NCBI GenBank assembly: GCA_964527565.1 | Contig: CAZGOY010000010.1 | Coordinates: 21,830-85,829, forward strand | Length of the DNA: 64,000 nucleotides | Reading direction: 5' to 3' | DNA from: JAGXQV01 sp964527565 | GTDB taxonomy: Bacteria > Pseudomonadota > Gammaproteobacteria > Burkholderiales > Sulfuricellaceae | In this document: positions 24,577 to 33,515 of the stretch, piece after piece | Position numbering within the stretch: the stretch's first letter is position 1 | Layout of the letters: every line of letters begins with the position of its first letter | Made by a program: the position numbers and the translations under genes | The notes under the pieces: model-generated | What the model was told of the DNA's origin: nothing | Databases searched by the model: none | The model's input: only the letters and a program-made list of their open reading frames with translations

Positions 24577-26451
24577 ATGCTGAAGACGCGAATTCTTGGC
24601 GTTGTTGTGCTGGTGATTCTGATCATCGTGACCATCCTCGGGGGGGCCACGTTTGTTCTCATGGGCAATGCCGAGGATTTGTATCGACAGTCCTCGCGCG
24701 AGGGAACGCGCAATCTCCTCAACAAGGTCATCGACAATGCGATGGACAATATGGAGGCCAGTGCGACCACCCTCACGCGTAACAGCGAAGCGATGATGGC
24801 CCTGCAGGAGAAGAATCCTGAAGACGCCAAAAGTGCCAGCGTCGGTACGTTCAACCGCTTGAGTAGCGGTGGCGTCATCAGCGCCCTGCGTATTTTCGAT
24901 ACGCAGGGCGCCCCTTTCGTCGCGCACGGTGTGGCGGCTCAATCGGCAGCAGATCGCAGCGCGCTGGTTGACGCCGTGATCAAGACCAGCCAGTCGGCAC
25001 GCGGTCTGGAGCGTACCTCCCAGGGCACGCCCGTGGCCCGCCACGTCATTCCGCTGGTCCAGCGCGGCGACCTGATCGGCGTCGCCGTATTCGAGAAAAC
25101 CTTTGGTTCGCTTCTGGCTGAAGTCGCCAAGACGAGCAAATCAGCAACCGCCTTGATGACCCTTGAACACGCCGTCATCGAAGCGACCGACCCGCCCTTG
25201 TTTGCCAACCTGTCCGGCGCCGTGCAGCGCGACACGACAGGTTACGTCAAAGTACGGCATGGAGAAGCCCATCTCAGCGTGTCGTCGATCATGCTGCACG
25301 ACAACGATGCCAAACCGCTGGGAATTTTCGTTCTCGCCAAGGACAACACCAAGGCTTACGCCAGGGATACGCGCATCACCCTGCTGGCCATCGCCATTTC
25401 GCTCACGGTTTTCCTGCTGTGCGTCGGGTTCCTCTGGCATTACATCCGCAACGCCTTCAGGCCGCTCGACCGCATGGTCGAGGTGATGAAGCGCGTTCAA
25501 AGCAACGGGGATTTTTCGGAACGTGTCCCCATTCACAACCTGCAAGACGAAGTCGGCATCGCCAGCACATCATTTAACGAACTGCTCGCACGGATTGCCG
25601 AGATTATTCTCGCAATCCAGCAATCGACCGAGTCCATTGCCGATGCCGCACAGAAAATGGCGAATTCGGGGGCCAAGCTTACCCAGGGTTCGGCAGCGCA
25701 ATCCGTCGCTGCAGGCGAGGTGGCAAGCACCATGGAAGAAACCGCCACCAGCATTTCAGAGACCGCCAGCAATGCCAAATCGGCCAACGAAGTTGCCCAG
25801 CAAGCTCAGTACGGTATCGAACGCTCGCTGGCAGCAATGCGCGAAGCACTCACCAATGTGGAGAGTGTCGCCAAGCTGATTCGCAATGCCAGCGACAACG
25901 TGGGCCAACTCGACGACAGCTCCAAGAAGATCGGCGGAATCGTCCAGGTCATCAAGGAGATCGCCGACCAGACCAATCTTCTGGCGCTCAATGCCGCCAT
26001 TGAAGCCGCGCGCGCTGGCGAACAGGGGCGAGGCTTCGCTGTCGTCGCCGACGAGGTGAGAAAGCTCGCCGAAGGCACCACGAAGGCAACCAATGAAATC
26101 GCCGGCCTGATCGGCGGCATCCAGTCCCAGATCAATGCCGCAGTAATGGAAATGCGTGACGCCAATACCGAGTCAGGCCGTGGCCTGGAACTGGTTGGAC
26201 AAACGGAGGCGATACTGCGTGCCGTCGGCAACGAATCGGCCAGCGCCGCAGCCAACATGCGCGCCATTGCCGATGCCGTGCAAGAGCAGGACATGGCCGT
26301 GCATCAGGTTGCCGAACGCATCGAGTACATTGCCCGCATCACGGAAGAAAACGGTAGCGTGGCCAGATCCACTGCGGATACCGCAGCACACTTGGACGAA
26401 CTCGCCAGCCGCCTGCGTTCCTCGGTATCGGGATTAAAGACCGTCGCCTGA
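24577..26451 (+). CDS. Methyl-accepting chemotaxis protein
   Basis: A 624-residue chemoreceptor. A membrane helix (6-27), a periplasmic sensing domain (about 30-265), a second helix (about 268-290), a HAMP domain and a long cytoplasmic coiled coil are visible. The conserved tip reads EIADQTNLLALNAAIEAARA followed by GEQGRGFAVVADEVRKLA. The C terminus ends LKTVA without the NWETF-type pentapeptide, so the methylation enzymes must bind elsewhere. The ligand is unknown. It stands alone, with no che genes nearby. Confidence 0.92.
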   Translation: MLKTRILGVVVLVILIIVTILGGATFVLMGNAEDLYRQSSREGTRNLLNKVIDNAMDNMEASATTLTRNSEAMMALQEKNPEDAKSASVGTFNRLSSGGVISALRIFDTQGAPFVAHGVAAQSAADRSALVDAVIKTSQSARGLERTSQGTPVARHVIPLVQRGDLIGVAVFEKTFGSLLAEVAKTSKSATALMTLEHAVIEATDPPLFANLSGAVQRDTTGYVKVRHGEAHLSVSSIMLHDNDAKPLGIFVLAKDNTKAYARDTRITLLAIAISLTVFLLCVGFLWHYIRNAFRPLDRMVEVMKRVQSNGDFSERVPIHNLQDEVGIASTSFNELLARIAEIILAIQQSTESIADAAQKMANSGAKLTQGSAAQSVAAGEVASTMEETATSISETASNAKSANEVAQQAQYGIERSLAAMREALTNVESVAKLIRNASDNVGQLDDSSKKIGGIVQVIKEIADQTNLLALNAAIEAARAGEQGRGFAVVADEVRKLAEGTTKATNEIAGLIGGIQSQINAAVMEMRDANTESGRGLELVGQTEAILRAVGNESASAAANMRAIADAVQEQDMAVHQVAERIEYIARITEENGSVARSTADTAAHLDELASRLRSSVSGLKTVA

Positions 26452-26558
26452 GGAACAATGGAATTGGGATGCCAGGATACTCGTCAAGCAGACGCCTATC
26501 GTCGGACTTAACCGAAAAGGACGGTCCCGGCAGGAAGCTTGGTACCCGTTTGCGCGGC

Positions 26559-26885
26559 ATGCGCTATTCCCTGCTCCTGCTGGCGTTCGTGATTTCGCCG
26601 CTGGCGGCACAGACCAGCAGCCGTCAATTGCGTGAATTTGGCGGCGAGGCGGAGGCTTTCAACCGCAACGATCCATTCGCCAACAGTTTTCGTGCCGGCT
26701 ATTACAGCGGTTACCTGAACGGAGTGCTCGACACCCTGCAAGGGCGCAGCGTCTGTTTTAACGAATGCCGTTGTGAGCTGGACAAGTTGGTCGCCGCCTA
26801 TCTGCTGGAACATCCGGAGATTGCCGAGCGTCCGGTAGCCGGTTGGTTGCCCTCGCTGCTGGAAAAGCATTATCCCTGCAAGTAA
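26559..26885 (+). CDS. Rap1a/Tai-type immunity-like secreted protein
   Basis: A 108-residue protein with a signal peptide (YSLLLLAFVISPLAA) and the Rap1a/Tai domain, seen as FRAGYYSGYLNGVLDTLQG, CFNECRCELDKLVAAYLLEH and a terminal HYPCK. Domain members include periplasmic immunity proteins against type VI effectors, but many are orphans. No effector gene is nearby. I chose MRYSLLLL as start since a signal peptide begins there. Confidence 0.6.
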   Translation: MRYSLLLLAFVISPLAAQTSSRQLREFGGEAEAFNRNDPFANSFRAGYYSGYLNGVLDTLQGRSVCFNECRCELDKLVAAYLLEHPEIAERPVAGWLPSLLEKHYPCK

Positions 26886-26978
26886 GTGTGCGGGCCAAAG
26901 ACGAGCCGACCAAGCGGAAAGTTCTGGCCGCCCCCTTGGCGCATCTGGAAGCCGCCGGAAACTGCCTGGGAGTCATCC

Positions 26979-27416
26979 TCAGTGGATATTGGCGTTGGCC
27001 CAGCGCACGATGTCAGGCGCGCTCATGGCGCCGGCCTGGCGCGCGATTTCATGGCCATTTCGGAACAGCGCCAGGGTGGGGATGCTGCGGATGCCGAACT
27101 GGGCGGCCAGGGTCTGCTCCGCTTCGGTATCGACCTTGGCAAGGCGGAAGTGGGGCTCCAGCATGCCTGCCGCCTGGGCGAACTGGGGCGCCATCATCTT
27201 GCAGGGGCCGCACCACGGCGCCCAGAAATCCACCAGCAGGGGAATGTCGTTGCGTCCGGCGTGCTTGGCGAAAGTGGCGGCGCCAAGCTCCAGCGGGTGA
27301 CCGTCGAACAGGGTGCGGTGGCATTGTCCGCAATTGGGCTTTTGTCCGAGGCGGGCGGCGGGTACGCGGTTGACGGCGTGGCAGTGCGGGCAGACGAGAT
27401 GCAGCAATTCGCTCAT
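26979..27416 (-). CDS. trxC: Thioredoxin 2 with N-terminal zinc ribbon
   Basis: A 145-residue cytoplasmic thioredoxin. The N-terminal zinc ribbon has two CxxC pairs (CPHC and CGQC), as in TrxC, which responds to oxidative stress. The thioredoxin fold carries the active site FWAPWCGPCKMM and the cis-proline in RSIPTLALF. Both functional parts are intact. It is transcribed leftwards, 82 bases downstream of the HAD phosphatase gene. Confidence 0.92.
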   Translation of the reverse strand: MSELLHLVCPHCHAVNRVPAARLGQKPNCGQCHRTLFDGHPLELGAATFAKHAGRNDIPLLVDFWAPWCGPCKMMAPQFAQAAGMLEPHFRLAKVDTEAEQTLAAQFGIRSIPTLALFRNGHEIARQAGAMSAPDIVRWANANIH

Positions 27417-27498
27417 GGCAGGCTCCTGAGTTTGGTATGACGGGAGGTATATGGGGGCGGCGCTGCGCAGATCAACCTTGGCCCGCTCTTGCCGCCGC

Positions 27499-28263
27499 CT
27501 ATGCCGCCGGTGCGGCGAGCCAGCTTTTCAGCAAATCCACCGTCACCCAGCCGCTTTCCCGCGCTGCGCCCGCCAGGGGTTTGAACGGTCGGCCCGGTTC
27601 GCCGAGGTCGCTCAATATCGCCAGGGCGCCGGAAAAATCTTCATGGTGATTGTAGTCGCCGACCGTCACCACGGTTTTCAGCCCCGCTGCCAGGCTGGAT
27701 TTGAGGCCATTGCCGGAATCCTCGAAGGCCAGGCATTGGTCCGCCGCCAGCCCCAGTTTGTCGAGCGCCCACAGGTAGATGTCGGGTGCCGGTTTTTTTG
27801 CCGGGACGATGTCACCGGCGGCGATGACAGTGAACCAGCTCTCGGCGTCGGGCGCCAAGCTGTGGCGCAGCAGGGTGGTGACGTTGTCGGGCGTGGTGGT
27901 GGTGGCGATGGCGAGTGTCAGCCCGGCATCGCGTGCCTCGCGCAACAGGCGCGCCACGCCGGGGCGCAGGGGGATGCCGCCGCCTTCCAGCAGCTTGACG
28001 TAATGGCGCGTCTTGGCCTGGTGCAGAGCGCGCACCAGGTCGTCGAAATCCGCCGACTTCTCGTAATCCGGCAGAAAGTCCTCGACGAAAAAGCGGATGC
28101 GTTCCTTGCCGCCGGTGACCGCCAGCAGTTTGCCGTAGAGTTCGACATCCCAGTCCCAGTCCAGCCCGAATTCGCGGAATGCCGCGTTGAAAGCCACGCG
28201 ATGGCCGTCGCGCTCGGTTTCCGCCAATGTGCCGTCTACATCGAAAATCAACGCTTTGAGCAT
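27499..28263 (-). CDS. HAD-superfamily phosphatase, CbbY-like
   Basis: A 254-residue haloacid-dehalogenase phosphatase. Motif I is FDVDGTLAETE, motif II LAIATTTT, motif III KKPAPDIY and motif IV FEDSGNGLKSSLAAG. An alpha-helical cap lies at about 20-85. Similar proteins (CbbY) dephosphorylate xylulose-1,5-bisphosphate to protect Rubisco, though no Rubisco genes are in the window. The start at 28263 has AGGAG at good spacing; longer in-frame starts have none. Substrate is inferred only from family. Confidence 0.85.
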   Translation of the reverse strand: MLKALIFDVDGTLAETERDGHRVAFNAAFREFGLDWDWDVELYGKLLAVTGGKERIRFFVEDFLPDYEKSADFDDLVRALHQAKTRHYVKLLEGGGIPLRPGVARLLREARDAGLTLAIATTTTPDNVTTLLRHSLAPDAESWFTVIAAGDIVPAKKPAPDIYLWALDKLGLAADQCLAFEDSGNGLKSSLAAGLKTVVTVGDYNHHEDFSGALAILSDLGEPGRPFKPLAGAARESGWVTVDLLKSWLAAPAA

Positions 28264-28438
28264 TTGTTCACTCCTGAAATTGGTATGTCGCCGGTTTCCT
28301 GCTTTCCGCAGGCAAACGGCGGTCATGCTACCAGTTTTTTTCCGCGCTGGAAGCGGGCACTTGCCGGAGGGGGCGTAGGGGCGGTTGTGATAACATCGCA
28401 GCCGTCGCACAACGTCGAATTCTCTGCTTGAAATCATC

Positions 28439-29143
28439 ATGAAAACCGCCATTTCCTACCCGTCCGTCCTTCTTGCCTTGCTGCTGCTCGCCTCCGGCGG
28501 TGCGGCCTGGGGGCAGAACCTGTTCGACGATTTCTTCATCGCCGCCCGCAACGGCAACGACGTTGCGCTGAAGGTGTGGCTGGACAAGGGCGTAGATGCC
28601 GACGCGCGCGACGAGCGCGGCGAGACGCCGCTGATGGCTGCGGTGCGCGCCGACGACCATCCTGCGGTGGTTGCCGCCCTACTGGCGGCGGGGGCGAAAT
28701 CCTGGTTGCGCAACCCCTATGGCGAAACCGCGCTGATGCTGGCGGCCTTTCACGGACGTGAACAGAGCGTGGCGGTGTTGCTGGAACGCGGCACGGACAT
28801 CGGCGAAGCCAACCGCATGGGCTGGACGCCCCTGCTGTACGCCGCCTTTGCCGGACATGCCGCGATTGTCGAGCAACTGCTCAAACATGGCGCGCCGGTG
28901 AATTTCCCCGCCGCCAACGGCATGACCGCGCTGATGCTGGCGGCGCGCAACGGCCATGCCGAAACCGTCGAACGGCTGCTCGCCAGGGGAGCGGATCGCT
29001 CCCTGAAAAGCCAGTCCGGCGCCAGCGCCCGGCAAATGGCGCTGGAAGCGGGCAACACGCATATCGCGGAGCGACTTCTCGGCAGCACCGGTGTTTCGCC
29101 ATCGCGTGGTAAGGTGCAAGATGCCGTCGTGGTTCACGATTAA
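28439..29143 (+). CDS. Secreted ankyrin-repeat protein
   Basis: A 234-residue protein with a signal peptide (VLLALLLLASGGAAWG) followed by about five ankyrin repeats, for example GETPLMAAVRADDHPAVVAA, GETALMLAAFHGREQSVAVL and NGMTALMLAARNGHAETVER. Ankyrin repeats bind other proteins; periplasmic examples are linked to catalase or metal homeostasis, but nothing here shows a partner. It is divergent from the HAD gene. Confidence 0.85.
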   Translation: MKTAISYPSVLLALLLLASGGAAWGQNLFDDFFIAARNGNDVALKVWLDKGVDADARDERGETPLMAAVRADDHPAVVAALLAAGAKSWLRNPYGETALMLAAFHGREQSVAVLLERGTDIGEANRMGWTPLLYAAFAGHAAIVEQLLKHGAPVNFPAANGMTALMLAARNGHAETVERLLARGADRSLKSQSGASARQMALEAGNTHIAERLLGSTGVSPSRGKVQDAVVVHD

Positions 29144-29155
29144 TTGGAACCTGTC

Positions 29156-29677
29156 ATGCCTGCGAACCTGATTCCTGTCGAGTCTGTGGCTCAGCGAATT
29201 CTATTGATCCGGGGGCACAAGGTTATGCTGGATGCCGACCTTGCCGAACTTTACGGCGTGCCAACGAAACGCCTTAATGAGCAGGTAAAACGAAATATTG
29301 AACGTTTCCCGGCGGATTTCATGTTTCAGCTTACAGCGGATGAAAAGATTGAGGTGGTCGCAAATTGCGACCACCTTTCCAGGCTCAAGTTTTCCCCATC
29401 CTTGCCTTATGCCTTTACCGAACACGGGGCCTTGATGCTGGGAAACGTGCTTAAATCTCTGCAAGCGGTTGAAGTCAGCCTTCTGATTGTTCGTACATTC
29501 GTCCAGATTCGAGAGATGTTGTCGACGCACAAGGAACTCGCCGTCAAACTGGAGGAACTTGAACGAAAAGTCTCCAGTCACGATCAGGCCATTGCCGGGC
29601 TGATAGACGCCATCCGGCAACTCATGGCACCGCCTGTGCAGAAGAAGCGTGCAATCGGATTCATAGTGGAGCAGTGA
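29156..29677 (+). CDS. ORF6N-domain DNA-binding protein
   Basis: A 173-residue protein with the ORF6N domain common in phage and mobile elements, seen as RGHKVMLDADLAELYGVPTK then RLNEQVKRNIERFPADFMFQ and FTEHGALMLGNVLKS. The C-terminal half is a coiled coil (LEELERKVSSHDQAIAGL). Such genes probably regulate transcription and move with phages. The ATG at 29156 was preferred over the TTG at 29144. It may be a mobile insertion between the ankyrin and copper genes. Confidence 0.8.
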   Translation: MPANLIPVESVAQRILLIRGHKVMLDADLAELYGVPTKRLNEQVKRNIERFPADFMFQLTADEKIEVVANCDHLSRLKFSPSLPYAFTEHGALMLGNVLKSLQAVEVSLLIVRTFVQIREMLSTHKELAVKLEELERKVSSHDQAIAGLIDAIRQLMAPPVQKKRAIGFIVEQ

Positions 29678-29747
29678 ATGGATTGTCTGTCAGCATTGCT
29701 GAAAGGACTTGCGATTAGCCCGGATATTTCATGAATGCCACCCAACC

Positions 29748-29795
29748 CTGTGGGAGGGGGCTTGCCCTGAAGGGCACAAGAGCCCCTCCTACCGG
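29748..29795. repeat. REP-like inverted repeat
   Basis: GGGAGGGGGCTTGCCCT and AGGGCACAAGAGCCCCTCC form an imperfect inverted pair, beginning with CTGTGGGAGGGGGCTTGCC, a relative of the element at 23883-23993. It fills the gap before the copper ATPase gene. Confidence 0.55.
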
Positions 29796-29859
29796 CAAGG
29801 CTGCGTTTTTATGAAATGATCGGCTTAGTTTTAAAGACGATGGATAAAGGGACCTACCC

Positions 29860-32229
29860 ATGACAGTTCGCATCGAACTGCCCGTCGAGGGCATGACCTG
29901 CGCCGCCTGTTCGGCGCGGCTGGAAAAAATGCTCAACCGCGTACCCGGCGTGGCGGCGGGCGTCAATCTCGCTGCCGAAAAGGCGCAGATCGATTACGAC
30001 GAAAGCCAGACTAGTCCTGCCGCGCTGGTGCAGACCATTCACAAGGCCGGGTTCCGGGTGCCGCCGCAACAGGTCGAGCTGGAACTTTCCGGCATGACCT
30101 GCGCGGCCTGCGCCGCGCGCATCGAAAAGGCGCTGAACCAGATCGAGGGCGTAGAGGCCAGCGTCAACTTTGCCAGCGAAAAGGCGCGCATCAGCGTCAC
30201 CCCCGGCACGGCGAGCATTGCCCAGTTGATCGCGGCGGTGAACAAGACCGGCTACGGTGCGCACGAAATCGTCGCCGCCGGGCGCGCGGAGGAAAAACAG
30301 CGCCGCGCCGCCGCCTATGCCCTGGAATTACGCCGTTTCTGGATCGCTGCGCTGCTCACGCTGCCGCTGGTGGCGCAGATGGGTATGATGTTCGCCGATT
30401 ACCACGAATACATGCTGCCCAACTGGCTGCAATGGGTGCTGGCTACACCTGTGCAGTTCTGGGCCGGACGGCGCTTTTACGTTGGTGCTTGGCACAGCCT
30501 GCGCGGCGGCGGAGCGAACATGGACGTGCTGGTGGTGCTGGGCACCAGCGCTGCTTACCTGTTCAGCGCGGTGGTAACGGCGTTCGGCCTTGACCAGCAC
30601 GTCTATTTCGAGGCCAGCGCCGCCGTCATCACCCTGGTGCTGATGGGCAAGCTGCTGGAGGCGCGCGCGCGCGGCAAGACCTCGGCGGCCATCGAGGAAC
30701 TGATGCGCCTGCAACCGAAAACCGCCTGGGTGGAACGCGACGGGCAATTGCTGGAAATGCCGGTCGAGCAATTGCGCGTCGGCGATGTATTCGTGGTGCG
30801 TGCCGGGGAAAGCATCCCGGTGGACGGTGAGGTGATCGAGGGCAACTCCAGTGTCGATGAAGCCCTGCTGACCGGCGAAAGCCTGCCGGTGGGCAAGGAG
30901 ACCGGCGCCAGGGTGTTCGCCGCCACCCACAATCAGCAGGGGATGTTGAAATGCCGCGCCACCGGCGTCGGATCGCATACTGCGCTGGCCGGCATCATCC
31001 GCCTGGTGGAACAGGCGCAGGGTTCCAAGGCGCCGATTCAGCGCCTGGCCGACACCATTTCCGGGATTTTCGTGCCGGTGGTGGTGGGTATCGCCGCCGT
31101 CACCTTCACCCTGTGGTGGGCGCTGGGCGGCGACTTCACGCAGGCGCTGATCAATGCCGTGGCGGTGCTGGTGATCGCCTGTCCGTGCGCACTGGGGCTG
31201 GCCACGCCGACCGCCATCATGGTCGGCGTCGGGCGCGGCGCGACCCACGGCATTCTGGTGAAGAATGCCGCCGCCCTGGAGCGCGCGGGAAAGCTGCAAA
31301 CCCTGATCGTTGACAAGACCGGCACGCTCACCGAAGGCAAGCCGGTGGTGACGGATGTCGTTCCCGCCGCCGGGGTGACGGAGGACGCGCTGCTGCAACT
31401 GGCCGCCATCCTGGAGCAAGGCTCGCAACACCCGCTGGCGAAAGCGCTGCTGGCCAAGGCCAGTGAGCGCGGCATCACCCCGGCGGCGGTGGAGAATTTC
31501 ACCAGCGTGGCCGGGAAAGGGGTGAGTGGAGGGGTGGCGGGAAAAACCTGCCGTCTCGGTTCCCCTGCCTGGCTCGCCGGGCAGGGCGCGGTGTTCGACG
31601 AAACGCGGCTCACCGCCTTGCAGAATCAGGGAAAAACGGTGATCGGCATCACCGAGGGCGAAGACTGGCGCGGCTGGCTCGCCATCGCCGATACCCTGCG
31701 CCCGACTTCGCGCGCCGCGGTGGCGAACTTGCAGGCGATGGGCATCGAGGTGGTGATGCTCACCGGCGACAACCCGGCCACCGCCGCCGCCATCGCCGGG
31801 CAATGCGGCATTGCGCGCTATCTGGCGCAAGTATTGCCGCAGGACAAGGCGGCGGAAGTGGAACGGCTCAAGGCCGGAGGCAAAATCACCGGCATGGCCG
31901 GCGACGGCATCAACGATGCGCCGGCGTTGGCGGCCGCGGATGTCGGCTTTGCCGTCGGCAACGGTTCGGATGTGGCCATCGAGGCGGCGGACATCACGCT
32001 GATGCGCAGTGATTTGATGAGTGTGGCGCACGCGGTGCAACTTTCGCGCGCCACGCTGTCGAAAATCCGCCAGAATCTGTTTTTCGCATTCATTTATAAT
32101 GTGCTGGGCATTCCGCTGGCCGCGCTCGGCATGCTGAACCCGGTCATTGCCGGTGCGGCGATGGCGCTGAGTTCGGTTTCGGTGGTCAGCAATTCGCTGC
32201 TGCTGCGGCGCTGGAAGTCCGCTTCATGA
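29860..32229 (+). CDS. copA: Copper-exporting P1B-type ATPase
   Basis: A 789-residue inner-membrane copper pump. Two N-terminal metal-binding domains carry GMTCAACSARLEKML and GMTCAACAARIEKAL. The membrane metal site is IACPCALGLATP, the phosphorylation motif DKTGTLTEG and the ATP-hinge GDGINDAPALAAADVG. It exports Cu(I) to the periplasm. The next genes encode a small HMA chaperone and a conserved unknown protein with close spacing, probably one operon. All catalytic motifs intact. Confidence 0.95.
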   Translation: MTVRIELPVEGMTCAACSARLEKMLNRVPGVAAGVNLAAEKAQIDYDESQTSPAALVQTIHKAGFRVPPQQVELELSGMTCAACAARIEKALNQIEGVEASVNFASEKARISVTPGTASIAQLIAAVNKTGYGAHEIVAAGRAEEKQRRAAAYALELRRFWIAALLTLPLVAQMGMMFADYHEYMLPNWLQWVLATPVQFWAGRRFYVGAWHSLRGGGANMDVLVVLGTSAAYLFSAVVTAFGLDQHVYFEASAAVITLVLMGKLLEARARGKTSAAIEELMRLQPKTAWVERDGQLLEMPVEQLRVGDVFVVRAGESIPVDGEVIEGNSSVDEALLTGESLPVGKETGARVFAATHNQQGMLKCRATGVGSHTALAGIIRLVEQAQGSKAPIQRLADTISGIFVPVVVGIAAVTFTLWWALGGDFTQALINAVAVLVIACPCALGLATPTAIMVGVGRGATHGILVKNAAALERAGKLQTLIVDKTGTLTEGKPVVTDVVPAAGVTEDALLQLAAILEQGSQHPLAKALLAKASERGITPAAVENFTSVAGKGVSGGVAGKTCRLGSPAWLAGQGAVFDETRLTALQNQGKTVIGITEGEDWRGWLAIADTLRPTSRAAVANLQAMGIEVVMLTGDNPATAAAIAGQCGIARYLAQVLPQDKAAEVERLKAGGKITGMAGDGINDAPALAAADVGFAVGNGSDVAIEAADITLMRSDLMSVAHAVQLSRATLSKIRQNLFFAFIYNVLGIPLAALGMLNPVIAGAAMALSSVSVVSNSLLLRRWKSAS

Positions 32230-32270
32230 CCTACATTGATTTTGGCGATATGCGCCTGAAAGGAATAAGC

Positions 32271-32480
32271 ATGGAAAACATCACCCTCACCGTCAAAGGC
32301 ATGACCTGCATGGGTTGCGTGCGTAGCGTGAAAGCCGTTCTGGAGCCCCTTCCCGGCGTATCCGGCGTGGAAGTCAAGCTGGAGGATGGCCTGGTCTCCA
32401 TCACCTTCGACCCCGCTCAAGTGCAGGTGGCGCAATTGAAGGCGGCTATCGACGATGCCGGTTACGAGGTCGTGGCATGA
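32271..32480 (+). CDS. copZ: Copper chaperone (heavy-metal-associated domain)
   Basis: A 69-residue single HMA domain protein with the metal loop KGMTCMGCVRSV, consistent with a CopZ-type cytoplasmic copper chaperone delivering Cu(I) to CopA. Size and ferredoxin-like pattern are normal. GGAATAAGC precedes the ATG. It starts 42 bases after copA and overlaps the next gene by four bases. Confidence 0.85.
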   Translation: MENITLTVKGMTCMGCVRSVKAVLEPLPGVSGVEVKLEDGLVSITFDPAQVQVAQLKAAIDDAGYEVVA

Positions 32481-32791
32481 GCGTCGAAAATCTGGACGAT
32501 TTTTCCAAGGAACAGCGCATCCTGCGCGTCATGCGCCGCGTGCTGGGCAGCATCGTCAAGGACACCACCCCCCAGCCGGGCATGCTGCACCCGCTTTCCG
32601 AGCAGACCATCGAGGACATCAAGGCGTGTTTCGCCCTGATTTCCGTGCGCGAGGCCGAACTGCACGAGGAAAATCACCTCAAGCCGGTTTTCGCCGACGA
32701 GCCGCGCACCGCCACCATCATTCCCATTAGCCAGATCGGTCGCCGCAAAGCGGCGGTGCCGGACGACGATGGCGGCAACGACGCCGCTTGA
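32477..32791 (+). CDS. Conserved small protein downstream of copA-copZ
   Basis: A 104-residue hydrophilic protein, MSVENLDDFSKEQRILRVMR onward, with no signal peptide, membrane segment, or cysteine pair. Its ATG overlaps the copZ stop, so it is part of the copper operon. I do not recognise a family. The predicted helical middle (SEQTIEDIKACFALISVREA) and acidic tail (PDDDGGNDAA) suggest a small soluble accessory protein. Confidence 0.65.
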   Translation: MSVENLDDFSKEQRILRVMRRVLGSIVKDTTPQPGMLHPLSEQTIEDIKACFALISVREAELHEENHLKPVFADEPRTATIIPISQIGRRKAAVPDDDGGNDAA

Positions 32792-32830
32792 CGGTCCGGT
32801 GCTAGTAGCCGTCAGGTTGATTTACCAAAT

Positions 32831-32885
32831 GTAGCGACCTCCTTGGTCGCGAAGCGCTGAATTCGCGACCAGGATCGCTCCTACG
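32831..32885. repeat. Palindromic intergenic repeat
   Basis: GTAGCGACCTCCTTGGTCGCG faces CGCGACCAGGATCGCTCCTAC around a short centre, giving an imperfect long hairpin typical of small interspersed repeats. It lies between the copper operon and the convergent secreted-protein gene and may double as a bidirectional terminator. Confidence 0.6.
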
Positions 32886-32908
32886 AGCCATCGTTTCAGG
32901 TTGACTGA

Positions 32909-33466
32909 CTACTGGGGTGGGGTGGGCTTGAGTTTTTCATGCCGCATGACGGGTGGCGTTTTTTCGCCGCGCCATGGGTCAATGCGGTGCCGGGCACAAT
33001 ACAGCTTGCTCTGCGTTGTATTGAAACGGATCAGGAAAGCGCCGGCGGGGGAGCGTAGCACGTCCGGGCTGGCCCTTTCGTCTGGCGGCGCGTAAGGCTC
33101 GAAGCGGATGCCCCTTTCTTCGCGTAGTTTTTTAGCCGCATCTTCCAGTTTCTCTTTGAATACCACGCCGATGAAGGTGTAACGCACCGAGTCGACACTG
33201 ACGAAAATGTCGGTTAGTTCCAGCCCGAACAGGCGCTGCTTGTTTTCCGGCTTGAACCAGTAGGCGCCGCCCTCGGTCATGTATGGCGGCTTGAACACCT
33301 GGGTGAGATAGTCATTGAAATATTTGTGCTCGGTATGATCGTGGCACAGCACGCCGCCCCCAACCACCGGCTGGAAGGTGGAAGGTAGTGCGGCGGCGGC
33401 GGGCAGGGAAGCCAGCGCGAAGAGTGCCGCCCAAATCCGCAAAACGCCGCGCATAACTGATAACAT
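32909..33466 (-). CDS. Secreted protein of unknown function
   Basis: About 185 residues with a signal peptide (RIWAALFALASLPAAAA) and two cysteines (GGVLCHDH and LYCARH) that could form a disulfide. No known domain is recognisable. The start at 33466 gives a normal signal peptide; ATG at 33454 is an alternative. It is divergent from metY, with 49 bases between starts. I can offer only a periplasmic location. Confidence 0.55.
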   Translation of the reverse strand: MLSVMRGVLRIWAALFALASLPAAAALPSTFQPVVGGGVLCHDHTEHKYFNDYLTQVFKPPYMTEGGAYWFKPENKQRLFGLELTDIFVSVDSVRYTFIGVVFKEKLEDAAKKLREERGIRFEPYAPPDERASPDVLRSPAGAFLIRFNTTQSKLYCARHRIDPWRGEKTPPVMRHEKLKPTPPQ

Positions 33467-33515
33467 TCCGCCATTGACGTTCAACAAAACCCCCAACGAT
33501 AATTCAGGAGACCGC

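Noticed and set aside
30328..32040. A 570-codon reverse-strand frame across copA
   Set aside because: The forward strand encodes an intact P-type ATPase with all motifs; the reverse frame is His/Arg-rich noise.
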